From contig NZ_PYJN01000001.1 of the NCBI RefSeq assembly GCF_003025035.1, forward strand, positions 28,501 to 92,500: DNA of 64,000 nt. The letters are read 5' to 3'. The notes beneath the pieces were generated by a model. That model saw nothing but the letters and a program-made list of their open reading frames with translations, had not been told where the DNA came from and searched no databases. This DNA comes from Rhizobium sp. SEMIA4064 (GTDB lineage Bacteria > Pseudomonadota > Alphaproteobacteria > Rhizobiales > Rhizobiaceae). Numbering within the stretch: the stretch's first letter is position 1; the number at the start of each line of letters is the position of its first letter. The position numbers and the translations under genes are program-made. Below, piece after piece: positions 10,571 to 19,608 of this stretch.

Positions 10571-10664
10571 AAAAGCTGCTAGTCTCGATAAAAGAGTTTT
10601 TCATGGATGAGGGTCGCGCTGGGGGAGCGTTCTTCGTCTGATCACCTCGAAAGGTAATGATTTT

Positions 10665-11939
10665 ATGTTTTATCAGCTCTATGAACTCAATCATGCCGCC
10701 CTCGCACCTTTCCGCGCCGCTGCCGACATGATGCGCCTGGCCTATGCCAATCCCCTCAATCCGCTGTCCCATACGATGCTCGGCCGTACGGTGACCGCAA
10801 GTCTCGAAGTCTTCGAGCGCACCACCCGGCGCTATGGCAAGCCGGAATTCGGTCTGCATGAAACCTCGATCGGGGGTAAGCAGGTTTCGGTCCACGAAAA
10901 GATCGTCTGGAACAAGCCCTTCTGCAATCTGATCCATTTTGAGCGCAGCCTGCCGGCCGGCCATGGCAGCGATCCGCGTATCCTGATCGTCGCGCCGATG
11001 TCGGGTCACTATGCGACGCTGCTGCGCGGCACCGTGGAAGCGCTGCTGCCGAGCGCCGATATCTACATCACCGACTGGATCGATGCCCGTATGGTGCCGA
11101 TGACCGAGGGCACCTTCGATCTGGAAGACTACATCGATTACGTCATCGAGATGCTGCATCATCTCGGGCCGGACACCCATGTCATTGCCGTCTGTCAGCC
11201 CTCCGTGCCGGTTCTGGCCGCAGCCGCGGTGATGGAAGCGGCCGGCGATCCGCTGTCGCCTTCGTCGATGACGCTGATGGGCGGCCCGATCGACACGCGC
11301 ATCAATCCGACAGCCGTGAACCAGCTCGCCAAGGACAGGCCGCTCGAATGGTTCGCCGACAATGTCGTCATGAACGTGCCCTGGCCGCAGCCGGGCTTCA
11401 TGCGCCCGGTCTATCCCGGCTTCCTGCAGCTCTCCGGCTTCATGTCAATGAACCTCGACCGGCACATGATTGCACATAAGGACTTCTTCATGCACCTCGT
11501 CAAGAACGACGGCGAGCCGGAGAAACACCGCGATTTCTACGACGAATATCTGGCAGTCATGGATTTGACGGCGGAATTCTACCTGCAAACCGTCGATCAG
11601 GTGTTCATAAAGCATGCGCTGCCGAAGGGCGAGCTGGCGCATCGCGGCCAGCGCGTCGATCCGACGGCGATCCGCAATGTGGCACTGCTGACGGTAGAAG
11701 GCGAAAACGACGACATTTCCGGCGTCGGCCAGACCAAGGCGGCGCAGACCATCTGCACCAATATCCCTGAGGATATGCGGATGCACTATCTGCAGCCGGA
11801 TGTCGGACACTACGGCGTCTTCAACGGCTCGCGTTTCCGTCGCGAAATCGCGCCGCGCATCGTCGCTTTCACCCGGGAACACAGCCGCACCGGAAAGCCG
11901 GTCGTCAAACGTGTGATCAAGGGCGGAAAATCCGCCTGA
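10665..11939 (+). CDS. phaZ: Intracellular polyhydroxyalkanoate (PHB) depolymerase
   Basis: This 424-residue PHB_depo_C-type intracellular depolymerase starts MFYQLYELNHAALAPFRAAA, as usual for the family. The nucleophile is a cysteine rather than the usual serine: AVCQPSVPVL, C177, as in the Ralstonia PhaZ1 type. A DVGHYGVFNGSRFR segment near residue 380 supplies the catalytic His. The enzyme hydrolyses granule-bound polyhydroxybutyrate to 3-hydroxybutyrate units in the cytoplasm, releasing stored carbon and reductant. There is no signal peptide, in keeping with an intracellular enzyme. The gene is monocistronic, between two terminators. Confidence 0.94.
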   Translation: MFYQLYELNHAALAPFRAAADMMRLAYANPLNPLSHTMLGRTVTASLEVFERTTRRYGKPEFGLHETSIGGKQVSVHEKIVWNKPFCNLIHFERSLPAGHGSDPRILIVAPMSGHYATLLRGTVEALLPSADIYITDWIDARMVPMTEGTFDLEDYIDYVIEMLHHLGPDTHVIAVCQPSVPVLAAAAVMEAAGDPLSPSSMTLMGGPIDTRINPTAVNQLAKDRPLEWFADNVVMNVPWPQPGFMRPVYPGFLQLSGFMSMNLDRHMIAHKDFFMHLVKNDGEPEKHRDFYDEYLAVMDLTAEFYLQTVDQVFIKHALPKGELAHRGQRVDPTAIRNVALLTVEGENDDISGVGQTKAAQTICTNIPEDMRMHYLQPDVGHYGVFNGSRFRREIAPRIVAFTREHSRTGKPVVKRVIKGGKSA

Positions 11940-12097
11940 AATTGCAAAGAATTAGCTTTTGTTGAATTATTGGGCCGGATTCAAAGGCTTGTCCGATTTT
12001 CCGGCTAAAAGGCATTGAAGGCTCACGAAGAGGTTACCATCTCGATTCCAGCGGTTCGGCATGTGGCCGGGCCGCTCTACTGCGAGGATACCTCACG

Positions 12098-12538
12098 ATG
12101 AACCACCAGTCAGCATTGCTTCGCCCGGATTGGACTCCGGCTACCATTGCCCTGATGATACTTGGCTTCGTGGTCTTCTGGCCTCTGGGTCTCGCCATGC
12201 TTGCCTATATTCTCTTCGGCGAACGCCTGAGAGATTTCAAACGGGATGTGAACCAGAGGGCCGACGGCATGTTTGCCGGCTGCGGCCGCCACCGCGGTCG
12301 TTATCGCCAGCATTTCTCCACCGGCAATGTCGCCTTCGACGATTGGCGGCGGGCAGAGCTGGAGCGCCTCGAAGAGGAGCGCCGCAAACTCGATGAAATG
12401 CGCGCCGAGTTCGACACCTATGTCCGCGAACTCCGACGCGCCAAGGATCAGGAAGAGTTCGACCGTTTCATGCGCGACCGCAACAACGTCAAGCGCAATG
12501 ATGAGAACGGCCCGGCTTCCGAATTTAAGACGCCGTAA
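12098..12538 (+). CDS. DUF2852 domain-containing protein
   Basis: This 146-residue protein has one transmembrane helix near the N-terminus (about residues 15-42, including LMILGFVVFWPLGLAMLAYILFGE). A basic juxtamembrane stretch follows, then a long charged helix (about 83-130, ELERLEEERRKLDEM) that should form a coiled coil. This is the layout of DUF2852, an uncharacterised family common in Rhizobiales. The ATG at 12098 is the only start giving the helix a short N-tail. The gene is followed after 22 bp by a good terminator, so it is a single-gene unit. The function is unknown. Confidence 0.8.
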   Translation: MNHQSALLRPDWTPATIALMILGFVVFWPLGLAMLAYILFGERLRDFKRDVNQRADGMFAGCGRHRGRYRQHFSTGNVAFDDWRRAELERLEEERRKLDEMRAEFDTYVRELRRAKDQEEFDRFMRDRNNVKRNDENGPASEFKTP

Positions 12539-12560
12539 TTGCAACAGCTTTTCCAGTCAG

Positions 12561-12588
12561 AACCGGCATCCGGCGATGCCGGTTTTTC
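12561..12588 (+). terminator. Rho-independent terminator after DUF2852 gene
   Basis: AACCGGCATC (12561-12570) pairs with GATGCCGGTT (12575-12584) around a CGGC tetraloop and runs into a T-tract (TTTTTC). Confidence 0.88.
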
Positions 12589-12627
12589 TTTGCCAGAAAC
12601 CCACGCGAATCGTATAAAACTGCTTTC

Positions 12628-13389
12628 ATGTTTCCGCTTTCGTCCAGATCCCGCCGACCTGTTCCCAAGCCGCCCGCGCCGGAAACGCGCACGTTGGACG
12701 TGGCCGGTAGGCTGATGCCACTGACGATCCGCCAGCATGAACGGGCGACGCGGATCACGCTTAGGATCGAGCCCGGTGGGCGGGCGCTGAAGATGACCAT
12801 TCCGCGCGGCCTGGCGGCCCGTGAGGTCAATGCCTTCCTCGACCGGCATCAGGGCTGGTTGCTGACCAAGCTTGCGAAATTCTCCACACAGGGAAATCTT
12901 CAGAGCGGCAGCGAAATCCTCCTGCGCGGCATCCGTCATCGGATCGAGCACACCGGCAGCCTGCGCGGCCTGACCGAGGCGGTCATCGCCGACGGCGTGC
13001 CGGTGCTGCGCGTCAGCGGCCTGCCGGAACATGCCACCCGCCGCATCGCGACCTTCCTCAAGAAGGAGGCCCGTGCCGATCTGGAAAAGCTGGTGGCGGT
13101 GCATGCGAAAGCGATCCGCGCGACCGTCTCCTCCATCAGTATGAAGGATACCCGCAGCCGCTGGGGTTCCTGCTCCTCGGGGGGAAATCTGAGCTTCTCC
13201 TGGCGCATCGTCATGGCGCCGCCGCTGGTGATCGACTATCTCGCTGCACATGAAGTTGCGCACTTACGGGAAATGAACCACGGCCCGCGCTTCTGGGCGC
13301 TCTGCCGCAAGCTCTGCCCGGACATGGACGAAGCCAAGGCCTGGCTGAAGCGTCATGGCAGCCAGCTACACGCCATCGACTTCGATTGA
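12628..13389 (+). CDS. YgjP/SprT-like M48-type zinc metallopeptidase
   Basis: This 253-residue protein is of the YgjP family (DUF45, listed as M48 metallopeptidase). The N-terminal half is a beta-rich domain with the conserved RRPVPKP-to-LTIRQHERATRITLRIEPGG region. The catalytic half has the marker TRSRWGSCSSGGNLSFSWR and the zinc site HEVAH (H208, E209, H212), with H218 in EMNHGPRFW as a likely third ligand. The family is predicted to be cytosolic and its substrates are unknown. There is no signal peptide or membrane helix. The gene follows the DUF2852 terminator and is probably transcribed alone. Confidence 0.88.
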   Translation: MFPLSSRSRRPVPKPPAPETRTLDVAGRLMPLTIRQHERATRITLRIEPGGRALKMTIPRGLAAREVNAFLDRHQGWLLTKLAKFSTQGNLQSGSEILLRGIRHRIEHTGSLRGLTEAVIADGVPVLRVSGLPEHATRRIATFLKKEARADLEKLVAVHAKAIRATVSSISMKDTRSRWGSCSSGGNLSFSWRIVMAPPLVIDYLAAHEVAHLREMNHGPRFWALCRKLCPDMDEAKAWLKRHGSQLHAIDFD

Positions 13390-13459
13390 GTAGCACGCCC
13401 GAACTTACCGAAGGCGCCTGAATTTCCGCACGCGACGACGTTGTCTCTCGCGCTAAGGT

Positions 13460-13894
13460 TCATTCAGGCATGGCAACGCGGATGGGACGTGTTCCGATCG
13501 GGGCGCCGGTCGCGCGGTCGATGGTGACGGGATCGATTTCGGTACCGGCCTCAGCGTCAAAGAAGCGTGTCACATCGCCACCAACAGACCGATGCTTCCG
13601 CCCCCATGCCCCAATCGCAAATAGCACCGGCAGGAAGTCTTGGCCCGCGACCGTCAGCACATACTCATCGCGCGGCGGTCGTTCCGAGTAGCGCCGTTTC
13701 TCCAATAGCCCGTGTTCCGTAAGCGCGGAGAGGCGAGCGGTCAGCATTGTCGGCGCAATACCCAGGCTCTTGCGGAATTCGTCGAAGCGAGTGAGCCCCG
13801 CATGGGCATCCCGCATGATCAGCATGGTCCACGCATCGCCCACCAATGCAAGGCTACGGGCGATCAGACATGGTTGGTTTGAAAGATTCTTCAT
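13460..13894 (-). CDS. HxlR-type winged-helix transcriptional regulator
   Basis: This 144-residue protein is an HxlR-family regulator. It begins MKNLSNQPCLIARSLALVGDAWTMLI, with the typical N-terminal Cys (C9) and the GDAWTMLIMRDA helix. A winged helix follows (LGIAPTMLTARLSALTEHGLLEKRRYSERPPRDEYVLT). HxlR members often sense electrophiles or oxidants through cysteines and regulate a divergent gene. Here the divergent gene is an SDR oxidoreductase 89 bp away, and the intergenic region holds two spaced TTTGATAGT repeats that are good candidates for its operator. The inducer is unknown. Confidence 0.88.
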   Translation of the reverse strand: MKNLSNQPCLIARSLALVGDAWTMLIMRDAHAGLTRFDEFRKSLGIAPTMLTARLSALTEHGLLEKRRYSERPPRDEYVLTVAGQDFLPVLFAIGAWGRKHRSVGGDVTRFFDAEAGTEIDPVTIDRATGAPIGTRPIRVAMPE

Positions 13895-13905
13895 GTCGAT
13901 ATCTT

Positions 13906-13936
13906 TTTGATAGTGACTAACTACTGATTTGATAGT
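13906..13936. promoter_or_regulatory. Candidate HxlR operator (two TTTGATAGT direct repeats)
   Basis: TTTGATAGT occurs at 13906-13914 and again at 13928-13936, with start points 22 bp apart (two helical turns). The first copy also forms the perfect palindrome TAGT-g-ACTA (13911-13919). The site is centred between the divergent regulator and SDR genes, so one bound dimer pair could control both promoters. Confidence 0.55.
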
Positions 13937-13983
13937 AATCCAGCGTTCATCAATGTTCCACGATAAAATAAAGGCAGAGCTTG

Positions 13984-14799
13984 ATGAGCAAGACAGAAAA
14001 CGGCGTCGCCCTGGTCACGGGCGCTTCCTCCGGTATCGGGTTGGTGACTGCACGCGCGTTGCGACGCGCTGGATACCGGGTATTCGGAACCAGCCGTAAG
14101 CCCATGCCGGATACTCCGGACGGCGTTGCGATGCTGGTATGCGACGTTACCAACGATGGTTCGGTGCAAAGGACGGTCGATGAGATATTGGCCCGCGCCG
14201 GTCGGATCGATCTTCTTGTCAACAATGCCGGCATCGGATTGCTCGGCGCGGCAGAGGAATCCTCCGAGGCGCAGGCGAAGGCTCTGTTCGACGTGAACTT
14301 TTTCGGCGTCCTGCGGATGACCAATGCAATACTTCCGGTGATGAGACGTCAGCGAAAGGGCAGGATCATCAATATGAGTTCCATCCTTGGGCTGATCCCC
14401 GCTCCCTACAACGCACTCTATGCATCGACCAAGCACGCGGTCGAGGGCTATTCCGAATCCCTTGACCACGAAGTCCGCACGCAGGGAATCCGCGTCGTGC
14501 TCGTGGAGCCCGGCGTCACCCGCACGTCCTTCGAAGAGAACCTGACGCGACCGGATCATCCGCTTCCGGTATACGACACAGCGCGCACCAATGCGGAGGA
14601 TCTGATGCGCAACGTTATTGGGACGGGCGATGCGCCGGAAGTGGTTGCCGATATGGTGCTCAAAGCCGCTAACGCCGCATCGCCGAAGAGGCGCTACACC
14701 GCAGGAAAGGCAGCGGGGCAGGTCCGCTTCATACGCCGCTTCCTGCCGGAGTCCTTCGTCGACAAGAACCTTCGCAAGTTCAGCAGGCTTCCCGACTGA
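13984..14799 (+). CDS. Short-chain dehydrogenase/reductase (classical SDR)
   Basis: This 271-residue classical SDR has a Rossmann fold. The cofactor motif TGASSGIG is at 12-19, and the Arg after the second strand (GTSRKPM) suggests NADP preference. NNAGIG is near 80, the catalytic Ser lies in NMSSILG, and YxxxK is Y146/K150 (YASTK). I chose the ATG at 13984 over the TTG one codon earlier. It is divergent from the HxlR regulator and probably controlled by it, as in many regulator/oxidoreductase pairs that answer reactive carbonyls or quinones. The substrate is unknown. It converges with the phosphate transporter gene, with a 42-bp gap. Confidence 0.88.
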   Translation: MSKTENGVALVTGASSGIGLVTARALRRAGYRVFGTSRKPMPDTPDGVAMLVCDVTNDGSVQRTVDEILARAGRIDLLVNNAGIGLLGAAEESSEAQAKALFDVNFFGVLRMTNAILPVMRRQRKGRIINMSSILGLIPAPYNALYASTKHAVEGYSESLDHEVRTQGIRVVLVEPGVTRTSFEENLTRPDHPLPVYDTARTNAEDLMRNVIGTGDAPEVVADMVLKAANAASPKRRYTAGKAAGQVRFIRRFLPESFVDKNLRKFSRLPD

Positions 14800-14841
14800 T
14801 AGCGCTGCACGGCAATTGGTGGGCCTGATTGAGCCCGGACC

Positions 14842-16500
14842 TTAGTCCGCAGGCCCTCCATGCCCGAGAAGATGCGCTGCCGACCGCCAGGCGTGATGTG
14901 CGATCCGGTCGAGCCGTCTGACGGTATCGATCCGCGTGAAGGCTTCGGTGGCGACCAGCTTTCCCGGTGCGACGGAGGCAAGCGTTGCGGCGCGATGGTC
15001 CCGTTTCAAAGCGTTGAGCTCTCTTGCGGCCTCCTCTGCTTCAGAGAGCGCCGTGATCACCTCGGGCGAAATGCTCCAGCCAATGGGCGCGGCTTGCGCG
15101 CTGAGGGCGGATTCGGCGGTGATCGAGTGCCCGACCGTCTGTGCCGCGCGCATGACCCGTGCGCACAGCACAGCGGCATGACGATCAAGGGTGGCTTCGG
15201 CCGGCAGATCGGGAAATTCGCCCTCTGCCAAAACGTCTACAAGGCGCGAGGCGTGATCGAGCGCGTGCAGCGTGCTCGTCATGCGCAGCCGTTCGGCCTC
15301 CGTCTCGGGCGGCTCCTTCAATTCGGAGAGGAAATCCCGCACTTCCCGAAGCGCGACACCTGCCGGAGTGCCCTGCGCCGCGGGGCCTGCTTTGGCACCC
15401 GAAAGTGCCGCGGAAACCGAAGCGGCGCTTGTTGCGAGCATATCCGCCAGGACACGCCGCACGGTCTCGACCGCGATCACCGGACTGGCGAGCACGCTCG
15501 GATCGAGCGCGCGCTGCAGCCCTGTCTGCTTTGTGGGTAGCAGGCGCTCGACGATGCGGGCGAACCATTGCGTAGCCGGCAGGAGCGCCGCGACGCCGAC
15601 CACATTGTAGGCTGTATGATAGGCGGCAAGCAGCGTCATTCCGTCGACCGACGTGGAGAAGCCGTTCATCAGCGCGGCTGTGAACGGAAAGGCGACGATC
15701 GCGATCAACGCTGCGATGATCTTGAACAGCACATAGGCAAGGGCGAGACGCTTGGCTGTCGTACTGGCACCGAGCGCCGCCAATGCGGAACTCGTCGCCG
15801 TCCCGATATTTTGACCGATGATAAGCGCTGCGCCCTGCTCCAAGCTGACCGCTCCGGCGTAGAAAGCCGCAATGGTGACGGCGATTGCCGCCGTCGAGGA
15901 TTGCATGACCGCAGTCATCGCCAAGCCGATGACGATGAGCGCCATCAGCCCGACGAACCCCGCGCCCCAGCCAACCCCCGGTGCGCCGAGCACTGCGGGC
16001 AGGTCGGAGGGATGCAGGCTCTCCGCAAGACCTCCCATGCCCTGCTGCAGCGTCGTCAGCCCATAAAGCACCAGCGCGAAACCCGCCAGCGCGCTGCCCG
16101 CCGCCGCGATCCGCCCGCCGCCCAGTAGCTTGGCAAGTGCGCCGATAAAGATCATCGGCAGCGCATAGGTCGAAAGCGAGACGCGCACGCCGATCAGCGC
16201 CACCAGCCAGCCCGTTCCCGTCGTGCCGACATTGGCGCCGAAAACGATCCCAAGCCCCTGCGGAAAGGTCAATAGGCCGGCATTGACGAGGCCGATCGTC
16301 GTCATCGTCACCGCACTCGACGACTGCACGAGAAGCGTGACGATCGCACCCCAGAAAGCACCCGAGAGTGGCGTGGCCGCCGCAGTGCCCAAGGCAACGC
16401 GCAAAGCGGAGCCTGCCAGCGCCTTTAGGCCGTCGGTCATGACGGTCATGCCGAGCAGAAACAGCCCGACCCCGCCGAGAATGGCGACTGCTGTCGACAT
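14842..16500 (-). CDS. Na+/phosphate cotransporter family protein with PhoU-like domain
   Basis: This 553-residue membrane protein starts at MSTAVAILGGVGLFLLGMTV (ATG at 16500). An upstream in-frame ATG at 16584 would only add a hydrophilic tail. Two Na/Pi-cotransporter repeats are visible. Each has the QSSSA-type signature: VTLLVQSSSAVTMTTIG near 60-75 and AVMQSSTAAIAVTIAAF near 200. About 8-9 membrane helices lie before residue 310. The C-terminal third (about 340-550) is soluble, helical and PhoU-like. The family is NptA/YjbB, which moves phosphate with sodium and often exports it in bacteria. There is no pho-box evidence I could support. Confidence 0.87.
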   Translation of the reverse strand: MSTAVAILGGVGLFLLGMTVMTDGLKALAGSALRVALGTAAATPLSGAFWGAIVTLLVQSSSAVTMTTIGLVNAGLLTFPQGLGIVFGANVGTTGTGWLVALIGVRVSLSTYALPMIFIGALAKLLGGGRIAAAGSALAGFALVLYGLTTLQQGMGGLAESLHPSDLPAVLGAPGVGWGAGFVGLMALIVIGLAMTAVMQSSTAAIAVTIAAFYAGAVSLEQGAALIIGQNIGTATSSALAALGASTTAKRLALAYVLFKIIAALIAIVAFPFTAALMNGFSTSVDGMTLLAAYHTAYNVVGVAALLPATQWFARIVERLLPTKQTGLQRALDPSVLASPVIAVETVRRVLADMLATSAASVSAALSGAKAGPAAQGTPAGVALREVRDFLSELKEPPETEAERLRMTSTLHALDHASRLVDVLAEGEFPDLPAEATLDRHAAVLCARVMRAAQTVGHSITAESALSAQAAPIGWSISPEVITALSEAEEAARELNALKRDHRAATLASVAPGKLVATEAFTRIDTVRRLDRIAHHAWRSAAHLLGHGGPAD

Positions 16501-16780
16501 GCACGTTCGTCCGCTGCGCTGTGGTCTTGCCTCATGGGAGTCATAGCACCAATCGCTCTGGTTGCCGATAGTCTCCCGCTGCATCGGCGCTCATCGTTCG
16601 AAATGGGCAGGCGCTGCCGTCGCCTCCGTGCAGCGTGGTACCAGTGGCGTTCGAACGGCTGGGAGCAGCTATATTGCTGGTCAAAGGCCCATTGATGAGC
16701 TTCGCTGCCGAGCTGCGTAAAATTCCGCGTTCGTTGCCTTTAGGCTCGACTCTTTTGCAATTTCATGTCACTCCGCTGCC

Positions 16781-17455
16781 ATGAACCCCGATATCAAAAT
16801 TTGTGGCCTGAAGACGCCGGAAGCGGTAGATCGCGCTCTTGAGCGCGGCGCCACCCATATCGGCTTCATCTTCTTTGAAAAGAGCCCGCGCTATGTGGAG
16901 CCGGATGTGGCCGGCCAGTTGGCGGAACGCGCGCGCGGCAAGGCAAAGATCGTCGCCGTGACGGTCAATCCCAGCAATGACGATTTGGATGAGATCATCT
17001 CGCTGGTGCGTCCGGATATGCTGCAGCTCCATGGCAATGAAAGCCCGGAGCGTGTGCTGACGATCAAAGCGGTCTATAATGTGCCGGTCATGAAGGCCAT
17101 GGCGGTGCGCACCGCCGACGATCTGAAGCGGGTGGAATCCTATATCGGCATTGCCGACCGCTTCCTGTTCGATGCCAAGCCGCCCGCCGGCTCCGAGCTG
17201 CCGGGCGGAAACGGCATGTCCTTCGATTGGAGCCTGATGAGCTGGCTCGACGATCGGGTGGATTACATGCTGTCGGGCGGCGTCAACAAGGACAATGTCG
17301 CTCAGGCCTTAGCATCCACCAAGGCTACGGGCATCGATCTTTCCTCCGCCCTTGAAAGTGCGCCGGGCGTGAAGGATCTGAACAAGATCGACCAGTTTTT
17401 CGACGCTTTTGCAGAAGCATGTCTGCCGGAACCGGCAGCAGGGAGTAGAGAGTGA
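16781..17455 (+). CDS. trpF: Phosphoribosylanthranilate isomerase
   Basis: This 224-residue (beta/alpha)8 enzyme catalyses the third step of tryptophan synthesis, converting phosphoribosylanthranilate to Cd[12 protein letters not shown] at 6-15 holds the catalytic Cys (C8). The catalytic Asp sits in [16 protein letters not shown] near 130, and the phosphate-binding [10 protein letters not shown] and GIDLSSALE loops close the barrel. No strong ribosome-binding site precedes the ATG at 16781, but the N-terminus matches rhizobial TrpF well. Its stop overlaps the trpB GTG by 4 bp. It heads trpFBA-accD-folC; trpE, trpD and trpC are not in the window. Confidence 0.96.
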   Translation: MNPDIKICGLKTPEAVDRALERGATHIGFIFFEKSPRYVEPDVAGQLAERARGKAKIVAVTVNPSNDDLDEIISLVRPDMLQLHGNESPERVLTIKAVYNVPVMKAMAVRTADDLKRVESYIGIADRFLFDAKPPAGSELPGGNGMSFDWSLMSWLDDRVDYMLSGGVNKDNVAQALASTKATGIDLSSALESAPGVKDLNKIDQFFDAFAEACLPEPAAGSRE

Positions 17456-18666
17456 ACCAGACGCCAAAACTGAATTCCTTCCGCGCCGGCCCCGATGAGG
17501 ACGGCCGTTTCGGCATTTATGGCGGCCGTTTCGTGGCCGAAACGTTGATGCCGCTAATCCTGGATCTGCAGGAGGAATGGAACAAGGCGAAGAATGACCC
17601 TGCGTTCCAGGCGGAGCTGAAATCGCTCGGCGCCCATTATATTGGCCGCCCGAGCCCGCTCTATTTCGCTGAACGGCTGACGGCCGAGCTTGGCGGCGCC
17701 AAGATCTATTTCAAGCGCGAAGAGCTGAACCATACCGGCTCGCACAAGATCAACAATTGCATCGGCCAGATCCTGCTCGCCAAGCGCATGGGCAAGACCC
17801 GCATCATCGCCGAAACCGGTGCCGGCCAGCATGGCGTTGCGTCTGCGACAGTCGCCGCCCGCTTCGGTTTCCCCTGCGTTGTCTACATGGGCGCGACCGA
17901 CGTCGAGCGTCAGGCGCCGAACGTTTTCCGCATGAAGCTGCTCGGCGCGGAGGTGATTCCGGTCACCGCCGGCAGCGGCACGCTGAAGGACGCCATGAAC
18001 GAGGCCCTTCGCGACTGGGTCACCAATGTCGACGACACCTATTACCTGATCGGCACGGCCGCCGGCCCGCATCCCTATCCGGAAATGGTCCGCGACTTCC
18101 AGTCGGTGATCGGCACGGAAGCCAAGCAGCAAATGCTGGAGGCCGAGGGCCGCCTGCCGGATCTCGTCGTCGCTGCCGTTGGCGGCGGTTCGAACGCGAT
18201 CGGCATCTTCCATCCCTTCCTCGATGACGAGGACGTCAAGATCGTCGGCGTCGAAGCCGGCGGCAAGGGCCTGCAAGGTGACGAGCATTGCGCTTCGATC
18301 ACCGCCGGTTCGCCCGGCGTGCTGCATGGCAATCGCACCTATCTTCTGCAGGATGGCGACGGCCAGATCAAAGAGGGACATTCGATCTCGGCCGGCCTCG
18401 ACTATCCCGGCATCGGCCCGGAGCATTCCTGGCTGAACGATATCGGCCGCGTCGAATATGTGCCGATCATGGACCACGAGGCGCTGGAAGCCTTCCAGAC
18501 CCTGACGCGCCTCGAAGGCATCATCCCGGCGCTGGAGCCGAGCCACGCGCTCGCCGAAGTCATCAAGCGCGCGCCGAAGATGGGCAAGGACGAGATCATC
18601 CTGATGAATCTCTCCGGCCGCGGCGACAAGGACATCTTCACCGTCGGCAAGATTCTGGGAATGTGA
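17452..18666 (+). CDS. trpB: Tryptophan synthase beta chain
   Basis: This 404-residue PLP subunit condenses indole with serine. The internal aldimine lysine is K99 in [13 protein letters not shown]. The phosphate-binding glycine loop GGGSNAIG is near 244-251, and [11 protein letters not shown] carries the Glu that protonates the indole-serine intermediate. It starts at a GTG (17452) overlapping the trpF TGA, which indicates translational coupling. The length and the absence of an N-terminal extension fit the TrpB1 class that partners with TrpA, whose gene follows after 10 bp. Confidence 0.98.
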   Translation: MNQTPKLNSFRAGPDEDGRFGIYGGRFVAETLMPLILDLQEEWNKAKNDPAFQAELKSLGAHYIGRPSPLYFAERLTAELGGAKIYFKREELNHTGSHKINNCIGQILLAKRMGKTRIIAETGAGQHGVASATVAARFGFPCVVYMGATDVERQAPNVFRMKLLGAEVIPVTAGSGTLKDAMNEALRDWVTNVDDTYYLIGTAAGPHPYPEMVRDFQSVIGTEAKQQMLEAEGRLPDLVVAAVGGGSNAIGIFHPFLDDEDVKIVGVEAGGKGLQGDEHCASITAGSPGVLHGNRTYLLQDGDGQIKEGHSISAGLDYPGIGPEHSWLNDIGRVEYVPIMDHEALEAFQTLTRLEGIIPALEPSHALAEVIKRAPKMGKDEIILMNLSGRGDKDIFTVGKILGM

Positions 18667-18676
18667 GTTAGACACC

Positions 18677-19516
18677 ATGACCGCACGTATGGACAAACGC
18701 TTTGCCGCTCTGAAGGCTGAAGGCCGCCCGGCACTCGTCACCTATTTCATGGGTGGCGATCCCGATTACGAGACCTCGCTCGGCATCATGAAGGCGCTGC
18801 CGAAAGCCGGTGCCGACGTCATCGAACTCGGCATGCCCTTCTCCGACCCCATGGCCGATGGCCCGGCGATCCAGCTTGCCGGCCAGCGCGCCCTCAAGGC
18901 CGGGCAGACGCTGAAGAAGACGCTGCAGCTCGCCGCCGATTTCCGCAAGACGGATGGCGATACGCCGATCGTGATGATGGGCTACTACAATCCGATCTAT
19001 ATCTACGGCGTCGAGACATTCCTCGACGACGCGCTAGCCGCCGGGATCGACGGCCTGATCGTCGTCGATCTGCCGCCGGAAATGGATGACGAGCTCTGCA
19101 TCCCGGCGATCCGCAAGGGCATCAATTTCATTCGTCTCGCGACGCCGACCACCGACGACAAGCGCCTGCCGACCGTGCTGAACAATACGTCCGGCTTCGT
19201 CTACTACGTCTCGATGAACGGCATCACCGGCTCTGCTTTGCCGGACCCGTCGCTGGTCTCCGGCGCCGTCAAGCGCATCAAACAGCATACCGACCTGCCG
19301 GTCTGCGTCGGCTTCGGCGTCAAGACGGCCGAGCACGCCAAGCTGATCGGCGCTTCCGCCGATGGCGTTGTCGTGGGCACGGCCATCGTCAACCAGATCG
19401 CCACCAGCCTGACCAAGGATGGCAAGGCGACCGCTGACACCATCCAGGCCGTCGCGACGCTGGTGCGCGGTCTCTCGACGGGAACGCGTTCGGCGCGCCT
19501 TGTTGCTGCCGAATAG
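18677..19516 (+). CDS. trpA: Tryptophan synthase alpha chain
   Basis: This 279-residue (beta/alpha)8 subunit cleaves indole-3-glycerol phosphate to indole and glyceraldehyde-3-phosphate and channels indole to TrpB. The catalytic Glu and Asp are E50 and D61 in [14 protein letters not shown]. Phosphate-binding loops are seen as [11 protein letters not shown] and [11 protein letters not shown], followed by GVVVGTAIV. It follows trpB by 10 bp in the same operon. About 92 bp separate it from accD with no visible terminator, so read-through is likely. Confidence 0.97.
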   Translation: MTARMDKRFAALKAEGRPALVTYFMGGDPDYETSLGIMKALPKAGADVIELGMPFSDPMADGPAIQLAGQRALKAGQTLKKTLQLAADFRKTDGDTPIVMMGYYNPIYIYGVETFLDDALAAGIDGLIVVDLPPEMDDELCIPAIRKGINFIRLATPTTDDKRLPTVLNNTSGFVYYVSMNGITGSALPDPSLVSGAVKRIKQHTDLPVCVGFGVKTAEHAKLIGASADGVVVGTAIVNQIATSLTKDGKATADTIQAVATLVRGLSTGTRSARLVAAE

Positions 19517-19608
19517 TTTTCCCACATAGGCGGAAGCTTCGACCGGAACAGGTTGAAGAAACGGCCTATGCCCATATCGGTTAATTCAGTCGATCAGGAG
19601 TTTTCGAA

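Noticed and set aside
12061..12396. Open frame overlapping the DUF2852 gene in another frame
   Set aside because: It is Arg/Pro-rich with no domain. The DUF2852 frame has a clear membrane helix and coiled coil.
16501..16780. Tryptophan attenuator/leader peptide before trpF
   Set aside because: No short frame with tandem Trp codons and no terminator/antiterminator pair was seen. In rhizobia attenuation is known at trpE(G), not trpFBA.
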